Shown in pieces: positions 1-7,559 of a DNA stretch of 64,000 nt (position 1 is its first letter; each line of letters opens with the position of its first letter). The notes under the pieces were generated by a model that did not search any database, was not told the DNA's origin, and saw only the letters and a list, made by a program, of their open reading frames with translations. The DNA lies in contig NZ_WHNP01000001.1 in assembly GCF_009362735.1 (NCBI RefSeq), positions 303,603 to 367,602 of the forward strand, written 5' to 3'. This DNA comes from Paraburkholderia franconis. Its GTDB lineage: Bacteria > Pseudomonadota > Gammaproteobacteria > Burkholderiales > Burkholderiaceae. Both the position numbers and the translations under genes were made by a program.

Positions 1-101
1 TCGCGTTGCGCCTCGAACCGCACACGCTGGAGAAGATGCGTCACGCGAAAGCGCGGCTGGCGCACGAAGCAGACGAGGCCGCCGAGGATGAGCCGCGTTA
101 G
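1..101 (+). CDS. C-terminal fragment of an unidentified protein
   Basis: An open frame enters from the left edge and stops at TAG 99-101. Only 32 residues are visible, a charged tail rich in Ala, Glu and Arg with the run LEPHTLEKMRHAKARL, probably helical. It points toward the end of the convergent IclR gene, 21 bp away. The family cannot be named from this tail, and the start lies outside the window. Confidence 0.5.
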   Translation, partial: ALRLEPHTLEKMRHAKARLAHEADEAAEDEPR

Positions 102-122
102 TCAGGCGTTCGTCATCGATCT

Positions 123-965
123 TTAGCGATGCACGTAGCCGAACCGCCGCGACAGACGTTGCGTCGCTGCAAGCAATGTTTGCGCGGCGCCGCCCTGCGT
201 ATCACTGTCGAAGCTCCCCGCCGTGCCCATCAGCGCGATCACGAGCACGATGCTGCCTGTGTGATCGAACACGGGCGCGGCCAGCGTGTTGATGCCGGGG
301 ATCGGCTTGTTGAGCGCGGTGTCGATGCCATGCTCGCGGATCTGCGCGAGACGCTCGGCATACGGTGGCGCGAGCTTTGCCGCGCGCGCATCGGTCGACG
401 CGAAAATCTCCGCGCGCTGCGCACCCGCGAGACGCAGATGATCCTGCGCGAGCAGACCATGCCGCACATCGTCGGCGACATGGGCGGCGAACACGCGGCC
501 GATCGCCGTGTTGACGAGCGACATCACGGTGCCCACGCGCAGGCTCACATGCAACGGCCGCGCCGATTCTTCGAGCCGCACGACGGTCGGTCCCAGCGGA
601 CCGAGCACGGCCATCGCGACGCTCATGCCTGTCGTCACCGCGAGGTCGACGATTTCGGGCTCCGCTTCGCGCGTCGGCGACAGGCGCTGCAATCCGATGA
701 GACCCAGTTCGAGCGCAAGCGGCCCCGCTTCGAAACAGCCTAATGCATCGCGCCCGAGCAAGCCGATCTTCTGCAAGCTCACCAGATGCGGAAAGGCCTT
801 CGCGGCCGGCATGCCCGCTGCCGCCGCCAGATCGCGCAACGACAACGGCTTGCCAGCCGCGACGAGAGCCGTGAGCAGCTCGCCCGTGCTGTCGAGCGAC
901 TGGATGCCGCGCTGCTGTTTTGCGTCGGCGGTTTCGGATGACGAGGTCTTGAGGGCTTCGTTCAT
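123..965 (-). CDS. IclR-family transcriptional regulator (second of a tandem pair)
   Basis: A 280-residue IclR-type regulator. A winged helix-turn-helix occupies roughly residues 25-85 (GIQSLDSTGELL, then LRDLAAAAGMPAAKAFPHLVSL) and an IclR effector-binding domain follows, with the typical GTVMSL and TAIGRVFAAH segments and a late PGINTLAAPVFD segment. The ATG at 965 is chosen because it lies 2 bp after the stop of the upstream IclR gene, so the two are probably translationally coupled; the open frame continues further back but there it overlaps that gene. The pair is divergent from the metallo-hydrolase/hydroxylase operon and is likely its regulator or regulators (inference). IclR proteins usually bind aromatic or organic acids; the ligand here is unknown. 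Confidence 0.93.
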   Translation of the reverse strand: MNEALKTSSSETADAKQQRGIQSLDSTGELLTALVAAGKPLSLRDLAAAAGMPAAKAFPHLVSLQKIGLLGRDALGCFEAGPLALELGLIGLQRLSPTREAEPEIVDLAVTTGMSVAMAVLGPLGPTVVRLEESARPLHVSLRVGTVMSLVNTAIGRVFAAHVADDVRHGLLAQDHLRLAGAQRAEIFASTDARAAKLAPPYAERLAQIREHGIDTALNKPIPGINTLAAPVFDHTGSIVLVIALMGTAGSFDSDTQGGAAQTLLAATQRLSRRFGYVHR

Positions 966-967
966 GT

Positions 968-1816
968 TCAATGCGCCACGATATCCGCGCCGATCTCGCG
1001 CGCCGCGTTTTGCAGCGCCCGCGCGATCGGCCCTGTCCAGTTCACGTCGATTGCGCCGCTCGGGCCGATCACCGTCAGCGCGACGCATAGCTCGCCAGCG
1101 GCATCGAGCACGGGCACGGCAAGACTGCTGATGCCGGGGCTCGGCGCGTCGATGCCGCGTTCGATGCCGCGCTCGCGGATAGCGGCAAGCGTCGCGTCGA
1201 ATGCTTTGCGTTCGGCGGGCGCGACGATGTCGGCCGTGTTGCCCGACTGGTTCGCCCACATCGTCTGCAGTTGAGCGGGCGCGAGGAATGCGCAGAACAC
1301 GCGTCCCGTCGATGTGGCCGGCAACGACATCACCGTGCCCAAATGCAGGTTCACATGCAACGGAAAGCCCGCATGCTCGTAGCGGACGATGGTCGGCCCT
1401 TGCGGACCGGCCGTGCAGATCGCGACGCTGAAGCCGATCTCCTCGGCGAGCGCGGCGACGCGCGGCACGGCGGCGCGAAACGCAGGCTGGTTCGCGAGCC
1501 GCATCAGGCCGAGCCGCAATGAAAGCGGCCCCGGCTCGTAGCGTCCCGAGAGGTCGTCGCGCTTGATGAGGCCGAGCCGCGTAAGGCTCACGAGATACGC
1601 GTGCGCCTGGCCGGGCGCGATGTCGGCGGCCGATGCGAGGTCGGAGAGCGCGAGCGGCGCACGCGCCGTCGCGAGCGCATGCAGTAGCCGTCCGCCGACT
1701 TCGACGCTCTGGATGCCGCGCTGCTGCTTGCCCGCGCCCGTTTCGCTGTCTGTTGCTGCCTTGGCTGCCTTGCTCATGCCGCTCACGCCGTTCGTCCGCG
1801 CCGAAAAAAGGTCCAT
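968..1816 (-). CDS. IclR-family transcriptional regulator (first of a tandem pair)
   Basis: A 282-residue IclR regulator closely related to its downstream neighbour. Both share the KQQRGIQS run before the winged helix, the LSDLASAADIAPGQAHAYLVSL / LRDLAAAAGMP recognition region, and the GTVMSL...TGRVF effector-domain block. The first Met gives MDLFSART; an internal Met at about 1777 (MSKAAKAATDSE) has a weak GAGCGG in front and is an equally plausible start. The gene faces away from the metallo-hydrolase operon across a 263-bp intergenic region, the normal arrangement for an IclR controlling an adjacent catabolic unit. Two IclR genes in direct succession suggest duplication with either different effectors or heteromer formation (inference). 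Confidence 0.92.
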   Translation of the reverse strand: MDLFSARTNGVSGMSKAAKAATDSETGAGKQQRGIQSVEVGGRLLHALATARAPLALSDLASAADIAPGQAHAYLVSLTRLGLIKRDDLSGRYEPGPLSLRLGLMRLANQPAFRAAVPRVAALAEEIGFSVAICTAGPQGPTIVRYEHAGFPLHVNLHLGTVMSLPATSTGRVFCAFLAPAQLQTMWANQSGNTADIVAPAERKAFDATLAAIRERGIERGIDAPSPGISSLAVPVLDAAGELCVALTVIGPSGAIDVNWTGPIARALQNAAREIGADIVAH

Positions 1817-1913
1817 GTTAAACGAACGCGCGCCTTCGGCCGCCGCCGATCGCGCCGATCCAGTGAGCGTTCAGGGTAAACACGAAATTAGCATATAGCG
1901 ATACGTTTAGCTA

Positions 1914-1941
1914 TTGACAAATAATCGGCAACGTCTAAGAT
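1914..1941 (+). promoter_or_regulatory. Sigma-70-like promoter of the MBL/hydroxylase operon
   Basis: TTGACA at 1914-1919 and TAAGAT at 1936-1941 are separated by 16 bp. The -35 is a perfect match and the -10 is 4 of 6. It lies about 139 bp upstream of the ATG at 2080. Just before it, TAGC...GCTA arms (about 1889-1913) could form an IclR operator, but this is only suggestive. Confidence 0.5.
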
Positions 1942-2079
1942 GGAATCAACCCGACGCGACAGCAACAGCCGCCGGGCAATTCCAACCCAATGGGGCGAGA
2001 CAGTCATCCTGCAGTGCGCCGGCCGTTCGCATGGCGCACGCCGTCTCGCCCGTCGCACCATCAATTGACGGAGACGAGC

Positions 2080-3039
2080 ATGGCCAAGGCATTCGCATCG
2101 CAAGCCGACCTCGAAGAGAAGAAGATCACGTGGACGCAGCTGTCCGACAACGCGTACGCGTACACGGCGGAAGGCGACCCGAACTCGGGCGTGATCGTCG
2201 GCGACGACGGCGTGCTGATCGTCGATACGACCGCGACGCCCGCGATGGCGCAAGACCTGATCGCGAAGATCCGCAGCGTCACCGACAAGCCGATCAAATA
2301 CGTCGTGCTGTCGCACTACCACGCGGTGCGCGTGCTTGGCGCGTCGGCGTATTTCAACGAAGGCGCGCAGCAGATCATCGCGAGCCGCGGCACGTATGAA
2401 ATGATCGTCGAGCGCGGCGAGGCCGACATGAAGTCGGAGATCGAGCGCTTTCCGCGCCTCTTTGCGGGCGTCGAAACGGTGCCGGGCCTCACGTGGCCGA
2501 CGCTCGTGTTCGAGAAGGAAATCACGCTGTTCCTCGGCAAGCTCGAAGTGCGCATCGCGCATCTGGGCGCGGGTCATACGAAGGGCGATACCGTCGTGTG
2601 GCTGCCTTCGCAAAAGGTGCTGTTCTCAGGCGATCTCGTCGAATACGAGGCCGCGTGCTATTGCGGCGACGCGCAACTCGAACAGTGGCCCGCGACGCTC
2701 GAAGCGCTGCGCTCGCTGAACGCCGAGAAGCTGGTGCCGGGCCGCGGCCCCGCGCTCACCACGCCTGAAGACGTGAACAAGGGCCTCGACTATACGAAGG
2801 ACTTCGTCACGACGCTCCTGCAAAGCGGCCGCGAGGCCGTCGCCGAAAAGCTCGATCTGAAGGCCGCAATGGCGCACACGCGCAAGGCGATGGACCCGAA
2901 GTTCGGCCAGGTCTTCATCTACGAGCACTGCCTGCCGTTCGACGTGTCGCGCGCGTATGACGAGGCGAGCGGCATCACGCATCCGCGCATCTGGACCGCG
3001 CAGCGCGACAAGGACATGTGGGACGCGCTCCAGGCGTGA
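2080..3039 (+). CDS. MBL-fold metallo-hydrolase-like protein with an altered metal motif
   Basis: A 319-residue cytoplasmic protein with the metallo-beta-lactamase fold: an early GVLIVDTTATPAMAQDL block, a metal-loop region around residues 79-84, GAGHTKGD around 163-170, and FSGDLVEY around 183-189. The family HxHxDH signature reads H79-Y-H81-A-V-R84, so the Asp and last His are replaced, while H79, H81, H166 and D185 remain. It may bind one metal or none. The ATG at 2080 follows GGAG at 2070-2073. It is the first gene of a unit with an FAD hydroxylase, DUF2783 and an MFS importer, which suggests action on an aromatic metabolite or its thioester/lactone (inference). Substrate unknown. Confidence 0.87.
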   Translation: MAKAFASQADLEEKKITWTQLSDNAYAYTAEGDPNSGVIVGDDGVLIVDTTATPAMAQDLIAKIRSVTDKPIKYVVLSHYHAVRVLGASAYFNEGAQQIIASRGTYEMIVERGEADMKSEIERFPRLFAGVETVPGLTWPTLVFEKEITLFLGKLEVRIAHLGAGHTKGDTVVWLPSQKVLFSGDLVEYEAACYCGDAQLEQWPATLEALRSLNAEKLVPGRGPALTTPEDVNKGLDYTKDFVTTLLQSGREAVAEKLDLKAAMAHTRKAMDPKFGQVFIYEHCLPFDVSRAYDEASGITHPRIWTAQRDKDMWDALQA

Positions 3040-3100
3040 TTCCAGGCGTGATGCGTGGCGGCATGGACGAAGCACAAAGCAGACGGATGGAGACAGCAGA

Positions 3101-4807
3101 ATGAGCAGCATCGACTACCAGACCTTGTCGTTCGAATACCGGCGCTGCGCCGAGCAGGACAACGGCGCGGCGAAGCATCCCGTGATCGTGGTCGGCGCGG
3201 GGCCCGTCGGTCTCGCGACGGCAATCGATCTCGCGCAGCACGGCGTGCCCGTCGTGCTCGTCGACGATGACTGTTCGCTTTCGACAGGTTCGCGTGCGAT
3301 CTGCTTTTCGAAGCGCTCGCTCGACATCTTCGATCGCCTTGGCTGCGGCGACCGGATGGTCGACAAGGGCATCAGCTGGAACGTCGGCAAGGTGTTCCTG
3401 CAGGACGAACTGCTGTACACGTTCAATCTGCTGCCGGAGGCGGGGCATCATCGTCCCGCGTTCATCAACTTGCAGCAGTACTACGTCGAAGGCTTTCTGC
3501 TCGAACGTGCGCAGTCGCTGCCGAATATCGACATCCGCTGGAAGAACAAGGTGGTCGGCTTGCAGCAGCACGGCGAGCCGGGTTCCGCCGATGCGTTCGT
3601 CACGCTGACCGTCGAGACGCCCGATGGCGAATATCCGTTGTGCGGCCGCTATGTGATTGCCGCCGACGGTTCGCGCAGCCCGATCCGCAACATGATGGGC
3701 CTCGACAGCAAAGGCCGTGTGTTCAAGGACCGTTTCCTGATCGCCGACGTGAAGATGGAAGCGGAGTTTCCGAGCGAGCGCTGGTTCTGGTTCGATCCGC
3801 CGTTCCATCCGAATCAGTCGGTGCTGCTGCATCATCAGCCCGACAACGTGTGGCGCATCGACTTTCAGCTCGGCTGGGACGCGGACCCCGTTCTCGAGAA
3901 AACGCCCGAGCGCGTGCTGCCGCGTGTGCGCGCGCTGCTCGGCCCGGATGTGAAGTTCGAACTGGAATGGGTCAGCGTCTACACGTTCTCGTGCCTGCGC
4001 ATGGAGCGCTTCCGGCATGGCAACGTGGTGTTTGTCGGCGATGCCGCGCATCTCGTGTCGCCGTTCGGCGCGCGCGGCGCGAACAGCGGTTTCCAGGACG
4101 CGGAGAACATCGCTTGGAAGCTCGCGATGGTGCTGGACGGCCGCGCGCCGGATACATTGCTCGATACGTACGCGAGCGAACGCGAATATGCAGCCGACGA
4201 GAACATTCGCAACTCGACGCGTTCCACCGATTTCATCACACCGAAGTCGCCCGTCAGCCGCACGTTCCGCGACGCCGTGCTGAAGCTCGCGCGTAAGCAT
4301 CCGTTCGCGCGTGCGCTCGCAAACAGCGGACGTCTTTCGGTGCCTGCGGTGCTGCGCGATTCGACGCTCAACACGGCCGATTGCGACAGCTTCGAAGACA
4401 AGATGGTGCCGGGGACTTCGTGCGCGGACGCGCCGGTCTTGCTGAATGGCGGGCCCGCCTGGCTGCTCGCGCAATTGGGCGAGGTGTTCACGGGCGTGCT
4501 GTTCTGCGGCAAGGACGGCATCGACGCCGCGACGCAACGTGCGCTGAACGCGCTGCACGATGGACCGATTCCGTTGAAGCTGGTCATCGTCGCGCGTGAT
4601 GGCGAGGGCGATGCGGTACGCGATCCGAAGGGCGCCGTCGTGCTTGAAGATGCCGAACGTCTTGCGTTCTCGCGTTACGACGCGACGCCCGGAACGTTCT
4701 ATCTGATCCGTCCGGACCAGCATGTGTGCGCGCGCTGGCGCACGCTCGATGCGGCGCGCGTCGAAGCCGCGCTCAAGCGGACTTTGTGCGTGGAAGGTAT
4801 TGCGTAA
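3101..4807 (+). CDS. FAD-dependent aromatic hydroxylase (MhpA/PheA-like flavoprotein monooxygenase)
   Basis: A 568-residue group A flavoprotein monooxygenase. The FAD-binding GAGPVG is at residues 32-37 (VIVVGAGPVGLATAIDLAQ), a second signature lies in GRYVIAADGSRSPIR near 180-195, and the GDAAH motif that contacts FAD ribityl/pyrophosphate is near residue 313 (FVGDAAHLVSPFGARGANSG). A C-terminal thioredoxin-like domain follows, as in 3-(3-hydroxyphenyl)propionate hydroxylase and phenol hydroxylase. Such enzymes hydroxylate an activated aromatic ring with NAD(P)H and O2. The ATG at 3101 follows GGAGA. No ring-cleavage dioxygenase sits in the operon, so the product is probably passed to a pathway elsewhere. 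Substrate unknown. Confidence 0.9.
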   Translation: MSSIDYQTLSFEYRRCAEQDNGAAKHPVIVVGAGPVGLATAIDLAQHGVPVVLVDDDCSLSTGSRAICFSKRSLDIFDRLGCGDRMVDKGISWNVGKVFLQDELLYTFNLLPEAGHHRPAFINLQQYYVEGFLLERAQSLPNIDIRWKNKVVGLQQHGEPGSADAFVTLTVETPDGEYPLCGRYVIAADGSRSPIRNMMGLDSKGRVFKDRFLIADVKMEAEFPSERWFWFDPPFHPNQSVLLHHQPDNVWRIDFQLGWDADPVLEKTPERVLPRVRALLGPDVKFELEWVSVYTFSCLRMERFRHGNVVFVGDAAHLVSPFGARGANSGFQDAENIAWKLAMVLDGRAPDTLLDTYASEREYAADENIRNSTRSTDFITPKSPVSRTFRDAVLKLARKHPFARALANSGRLSVPAVLRDSTLNTADCDSFEDKMVPGTSCADAPVLLNGGPAWLLAQLGEVFTGVLFCGKDGIDAATQRALNALHDGPIPLKLVIVARDGEGDAVRDPKGAVVLEDAERLAFSRYDATPGTFYLIRPDQHVCARWRTLDAARVEAALKRTLCVEGIA

Positions 4808-4837
4808 ATGCAGCGTACGGAGCAACAGGAGACAACG

Positions 4838-5089
4838 GTGGCACTCATCACGCAACTCAATCTGACACAACCCGACGACTTCTACGAAGCGCTGATCGAC
4901 ATGCATCGCGACTTCGATGAAGCACAAAGCCAGGCGGCCAACGCGCAGCTGATCCTGCTGCTGGCGAATCATATCGGCGACTACGCGACGCTGATGGAAG
5001 CGATTCGATATGCGCGCGAAGGCGTCGACGGAACGAATCTTCCGGCTGCTGCCGGGCATGCAGCGGACGCGCCGCGCGTCGCGGCCTGA
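4838..5089 (+). CDS. DUF2783 domain protein
   Basis: A small acidic protein matching the DUF2783 pattern (LNLTQPDDFYEALIDMHRDFDEAQSQ, then LILLLANHIGDYATLMEAIRYAR). The GTG at 4838 is preferred since AGGAGA ends 5 bp before it. The ATG at 4808, adjacent to the hydroxylase stop, is in frame, would add ten residues and has AAGG upstream. The short helical protein has no visible catalytic motif. DUF2783 genes commonly follow FAD hydroxylases of this type, so a role as accessory or stabilising partner of the hydroxylase is possible (inference). Function not established. Confidence 0.82.
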   Translation: MALITQLNLTQPDDFYEALIDMHRDFDEAQSQAANAQLILLLANHIGDYATLMEAIRYAREGVDGTNLPAAAGHAADAPRVAA

Positions 5090-5186
5090 TCTTTTTGATG
5101 CGGCTCGTAGCGTAAGCACACGCGAGCCGCCGCTTTTCCCACAGCCTCACACCTTCACAACCTCACAACACGGCGCAACAGACGCC

Positions 5187-5210
5187 GGACCCGCTGGGTC
5201 CGTTGGACCC
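5187..5210 (+). other. Two mutually exclusive leader hairpins before the MFS gene
   Basis: GGACCC (5187-5192), GGGTCC (5196-5201) and GGACCC (5205-5210) are separated by 3-nt spacers. The middle segment can pair with either flank as a perfect 6-bp stem. They end 9 bp before the GGAG of the MFS gene. The arrangement resembles a small alternative-structure switch or attenuator, but no U-tract or leader peptide was identified. Confidence 0.35.
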
Positions 5211-5229
5211 GTATTGTCTGGAGATCCTG

Positions 5230-6585
5230 ATGAGTCAGTCCATGAGCCACTCCGTTCCGCATGCCTATGAGCCTGGTGGTTCCGCCGCCGCGCAGCACGA
5301 CGACACGGCGCTTTATCGCAAGGTCACGTTGCGCATCGTGCCGTTTCTGTTTCTCTGCTATGTCATTTCGTTTCTCGATCGCATCAACATCGGCTTCGCG
5401 CAATTGCAGATGAAGCATGATCTCGGCTTCAGCGATGCGATGTATGGACTCGGCGCGGCCGTCTTCTATATCGGCTACGTGGCGTGCGAAGTGCCGAGCA
5501 ATCTGCTGTTGGCCCGCTTCGGCGCGCGCCGCACGTTCACGCGGATCATGCTGCTGTGGGGCGCGGCGTCGGTGTGCATGATGTTCGTGTCGCGACCGTC
5601 GCATTTCTATCTGCTGCGGTTCATGCTCGGCGTGTTCGAAGCGGGCTTCTTTCCGGGCATCGTGCTGTATCTGACGTACTGGTATCCCGCGCGACGGCGC
5701 GCCGTGATCCTGTCGATCTTCTTCGCGGGCGTCGCAGTGGCCGGCGTGCTCGGCGGACTCGTCTCGGGCTGGATCATGCGCGACATGGCGGGCGTCATGG
5801 GCCTGTTCGGCTGGCAATGGATGTTCGCGATCGAAGGCGCGCCCGCTGTCGTGCTCGGATTGCTCGCTGCGTTCTGGCTCGTGGACGGGCCGCAAAAGGC
5901 CGCGTGGCTCACGCAGCAGGAGAAGGATCATCTGATCGCGCAACGCGACGCCGAGCATCGTCCCGCGAGTTCGCATTCTTCACGCTCGTTCATCGACGCA
6001 CTGCGCAATCCGCGCGTCTATTTGTTCGCGTTCATCTATTTCTCGCTGACGTGCGCATCGTTGACGCTCAACTTCTGGATGCCGTTGATGATTCGCGATT
6101 TCGGCGTGCATGACGTGCTGTGGATCAGCCTGTACACGGTGATTCCCAACGCAATCGGCGCTGTCGGGCTGATTCTGATTGCGCGTCATTCGGACCGTCA
6201 CGGCGAGCGCCGCAGGCATTTCGCCTTTTGCACGATGGGAGGCGGCATTGCGCTCTCGTTGCTCACACTGCATCTGAGCAGCTTTGCCGCGATGCTCGGC
6301 ATTCTGTCGATTGCGGCCGTGCTGATCTTCGCCGCGCTGCCGATCTTCTGGACCGTGCCGTCCGGTTATCTGTCCGGCAAGGCGGCGGCCGCGGGCATCG
6401 CGCTGATCAGCAGCATCGGCATTACGAGCGGCATCGTGAGCCCGTGGGTAATCGGGATCATCAAGACGCAAACGGGCAGCATGGACGACGCGCTCTATCT
6501 GCTGACCGCACTGCTCTTCATGAGCGGCATCGCATTGCTGCGCGGCGTGCCTGCACAGCGCAGCGCGGACCAGGCATCTGCCTGA
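5230..6585 (+). CDS. MFS transporter, anion:cation symporter (aromatic/organic acid importer) type
   Basis: A 451-residue, 12-helix major facilitator. The N-terminal half carries the family signature FLFLCYVISFLDRINIGFAQLQM with DxxxxGxxxxxxYIGYVACEVPSNLLLARFGAR, typical of the ACS family (phthalate, 4-hydroxyphenylacetate, tartrate transporters). The ATG at 5230 follows TGGAGATCC. An upstream in-frame start at 5203 lacks a ribosome-binding site. It is the last gene of the MBL-hydroxylase-DUF2783 unit and probably imports that pathway's substrate across the inner membrane (inference). Its stop is 4 bp from the stop of the convergent Lrp gene. Confidence 0.92.
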   Translation: MSQSMSHSVPHAYEPGGSAAAQHDDTALYRKVTLRIVPFLFLCYVISFLDRINIGFAQLQMKHDLGFSDAMYGLGAAVFYIGYVACEVPSNLLLARFGARRTFTRIMLLWGAASVCMMFVSRPSHFYLLRFMLGVFEAGFFPGIVLYLTYWYPARRRAVILSIFFAGVAVAGVLGGLVSGWIMRDMAGVMGLFGWQWMFAIEGAPAVVLGLLAAFWLVDGPQKAAWLTQQEKDHLIAQRDAEHRPASSHSSRSFIDALRNPRVYLFAFIYFSLTCASLTLNFWMPLMIRDFGVHDVLWISLYTVIPNAIGAVGLILIARHSDRHGERRRHFAFCTMGGGIALSLLTLHLSSFAAMLGILSIAAVLIFAALPIFWTVPSGYLSGKAAAAGIALISSIGITSGIVSPWVIGIIKTQTGSMDDALYLLTALLFMSGIALLRGVPAQRSADQASA

Positions 6586-6589
6586 TTTC

Positions 6590-7063
6590 CTAGACCTGCA
6601 CCGATGGAATGCTCTTCATGCAACGCAGCGCGAACATCGATCGGCTGTGTCGAATGCCGGAGATCTTGTAGAGCTTTTCGCGCAGGAAGCGTTCATAGCC
6701 CGCCGTGCCATCGACGGCCACCTTGATCAGATAGTCGTATTCGCCCGACACGAGATACGCCTCGAGCACTTCGGGCAGCGTCGCGAGTTCGGCGCCGAAG
6801 CGGGCCAGCGCGTCATCGTCGTGCCGGTCGAGCGTGACCTCGATCAGCACGACATCCGCGAAACCCAGCTTCTGCTGGTCCAGCAACGCGACGTAGCCGC
6901 GGATATAACCGTCGGCTTCGAGTTGACGCGTGCGGTTCCAGCACGCAGTAGTCGACATGCCGACGAGCTCGGCCAGCTCGGCATTCGACAGGCGAGCGTT
7001 CTTCTGCAGCGCGCGCATGATCGCGCGGTCCTGGTTGTCCAGCGGGCGGGTGCGGGCTTGCAT
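6590..7063 (-). CDS. Lrp/AsnC-family transcriptional regulator
   Basis: A 157-residue Lrp-like protein. The N-terminal helix-turn-helix (about residues 8-60) is LDNQDRAIMRALQKNARLSNAELAELVGMSTTACWNRTRQLEADGYIRGY, and the C-terminal RAM/ACT-like domain contains LATLPEVLEAYLVSGEYDYLIKV, the usual oligomer and amino-acid site. Length is typical for the family. It faces away from the NCS1 transporter across about 500 bp and could control it or an unlinked amino-acid gene; the co-effector is unknown. Confidence 0.93.
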   Translation of the reverse strand: MQARTRPLDNQDRAIMRALQKNARLSNAELAELVGMSTTACWNRTRQLEADGYIRGYVALLDQQKLGFADVVLIEVTLDRHDDDALARFGAELATLPEVLEAYLVSGEYDYLIKVAVDGTAGYERFLREKLYKISGIRHSRSMFALRCMKSIPSVQV

Positions 7064-7559
7064 GATGTGCGTTTGGAAGAATACTCGGAGAATTTCTATT
7101 CTACCGGAACGATATTCCGCCCATGGCCCGTCTTTCGCCTGAGACAGGAAGCCTATCCACGGGCATCGCCGGTATATTCTTCACCATGCTTCCTTGCCCG
7201 CAACGACAGGCGGATGACCCTCCGTCAACGGGTGCCGCGTCATTCGCAAGATGGCGCCGGCAGGGATGGTCAGCGGCGAAACCCACGCCGTGCGGCGCGT
7301 TCATCGGTCACGGAAGCATTCATCCTCTGCGCGGTTCTTGCGCGTCTCTTCCCCGCTTCTATTCGTACGCCTGTTTTTTGTCGTATCGACAGGCGCTTTT
7401 ATTACTAAAACAATCAACCTATATTGCAGAAACAATACCTGTCATCGCGGACGTGATTCCAGTCGGGCCCGGCGTTGAATCACGCGTGCGCGCCACGTCG
7501 CATCGTCAAGTCATGGCGGTCTTCGGCAGACGGCCATGCTTCAACCAGCAGGGGGAGCC
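7064..7559. other. Intergenic region between lrp and the NCS1 transporter gene
   Basis: 496 bp with no credible gene; open frames here lack family character and ribosome-binding sites. The stretch 7390-7440 is noticeably A+T-rich (TTTTATTACTAAAACAATC) and is the likely promoter area of the NCS1 gene. The proximal part up to about 7110 must hold the lrp promoter. No terminator or RNA motif recognised. Confidence 0.4.

Noticed and set aside
2975..5119. A 714-codon open frame on the minus strand opposite the flavin hydroxylase
   Set aside because: Arg/His/Ala-rich antisense shadow of a gene with strong FAD motifs; no start signal or family character.
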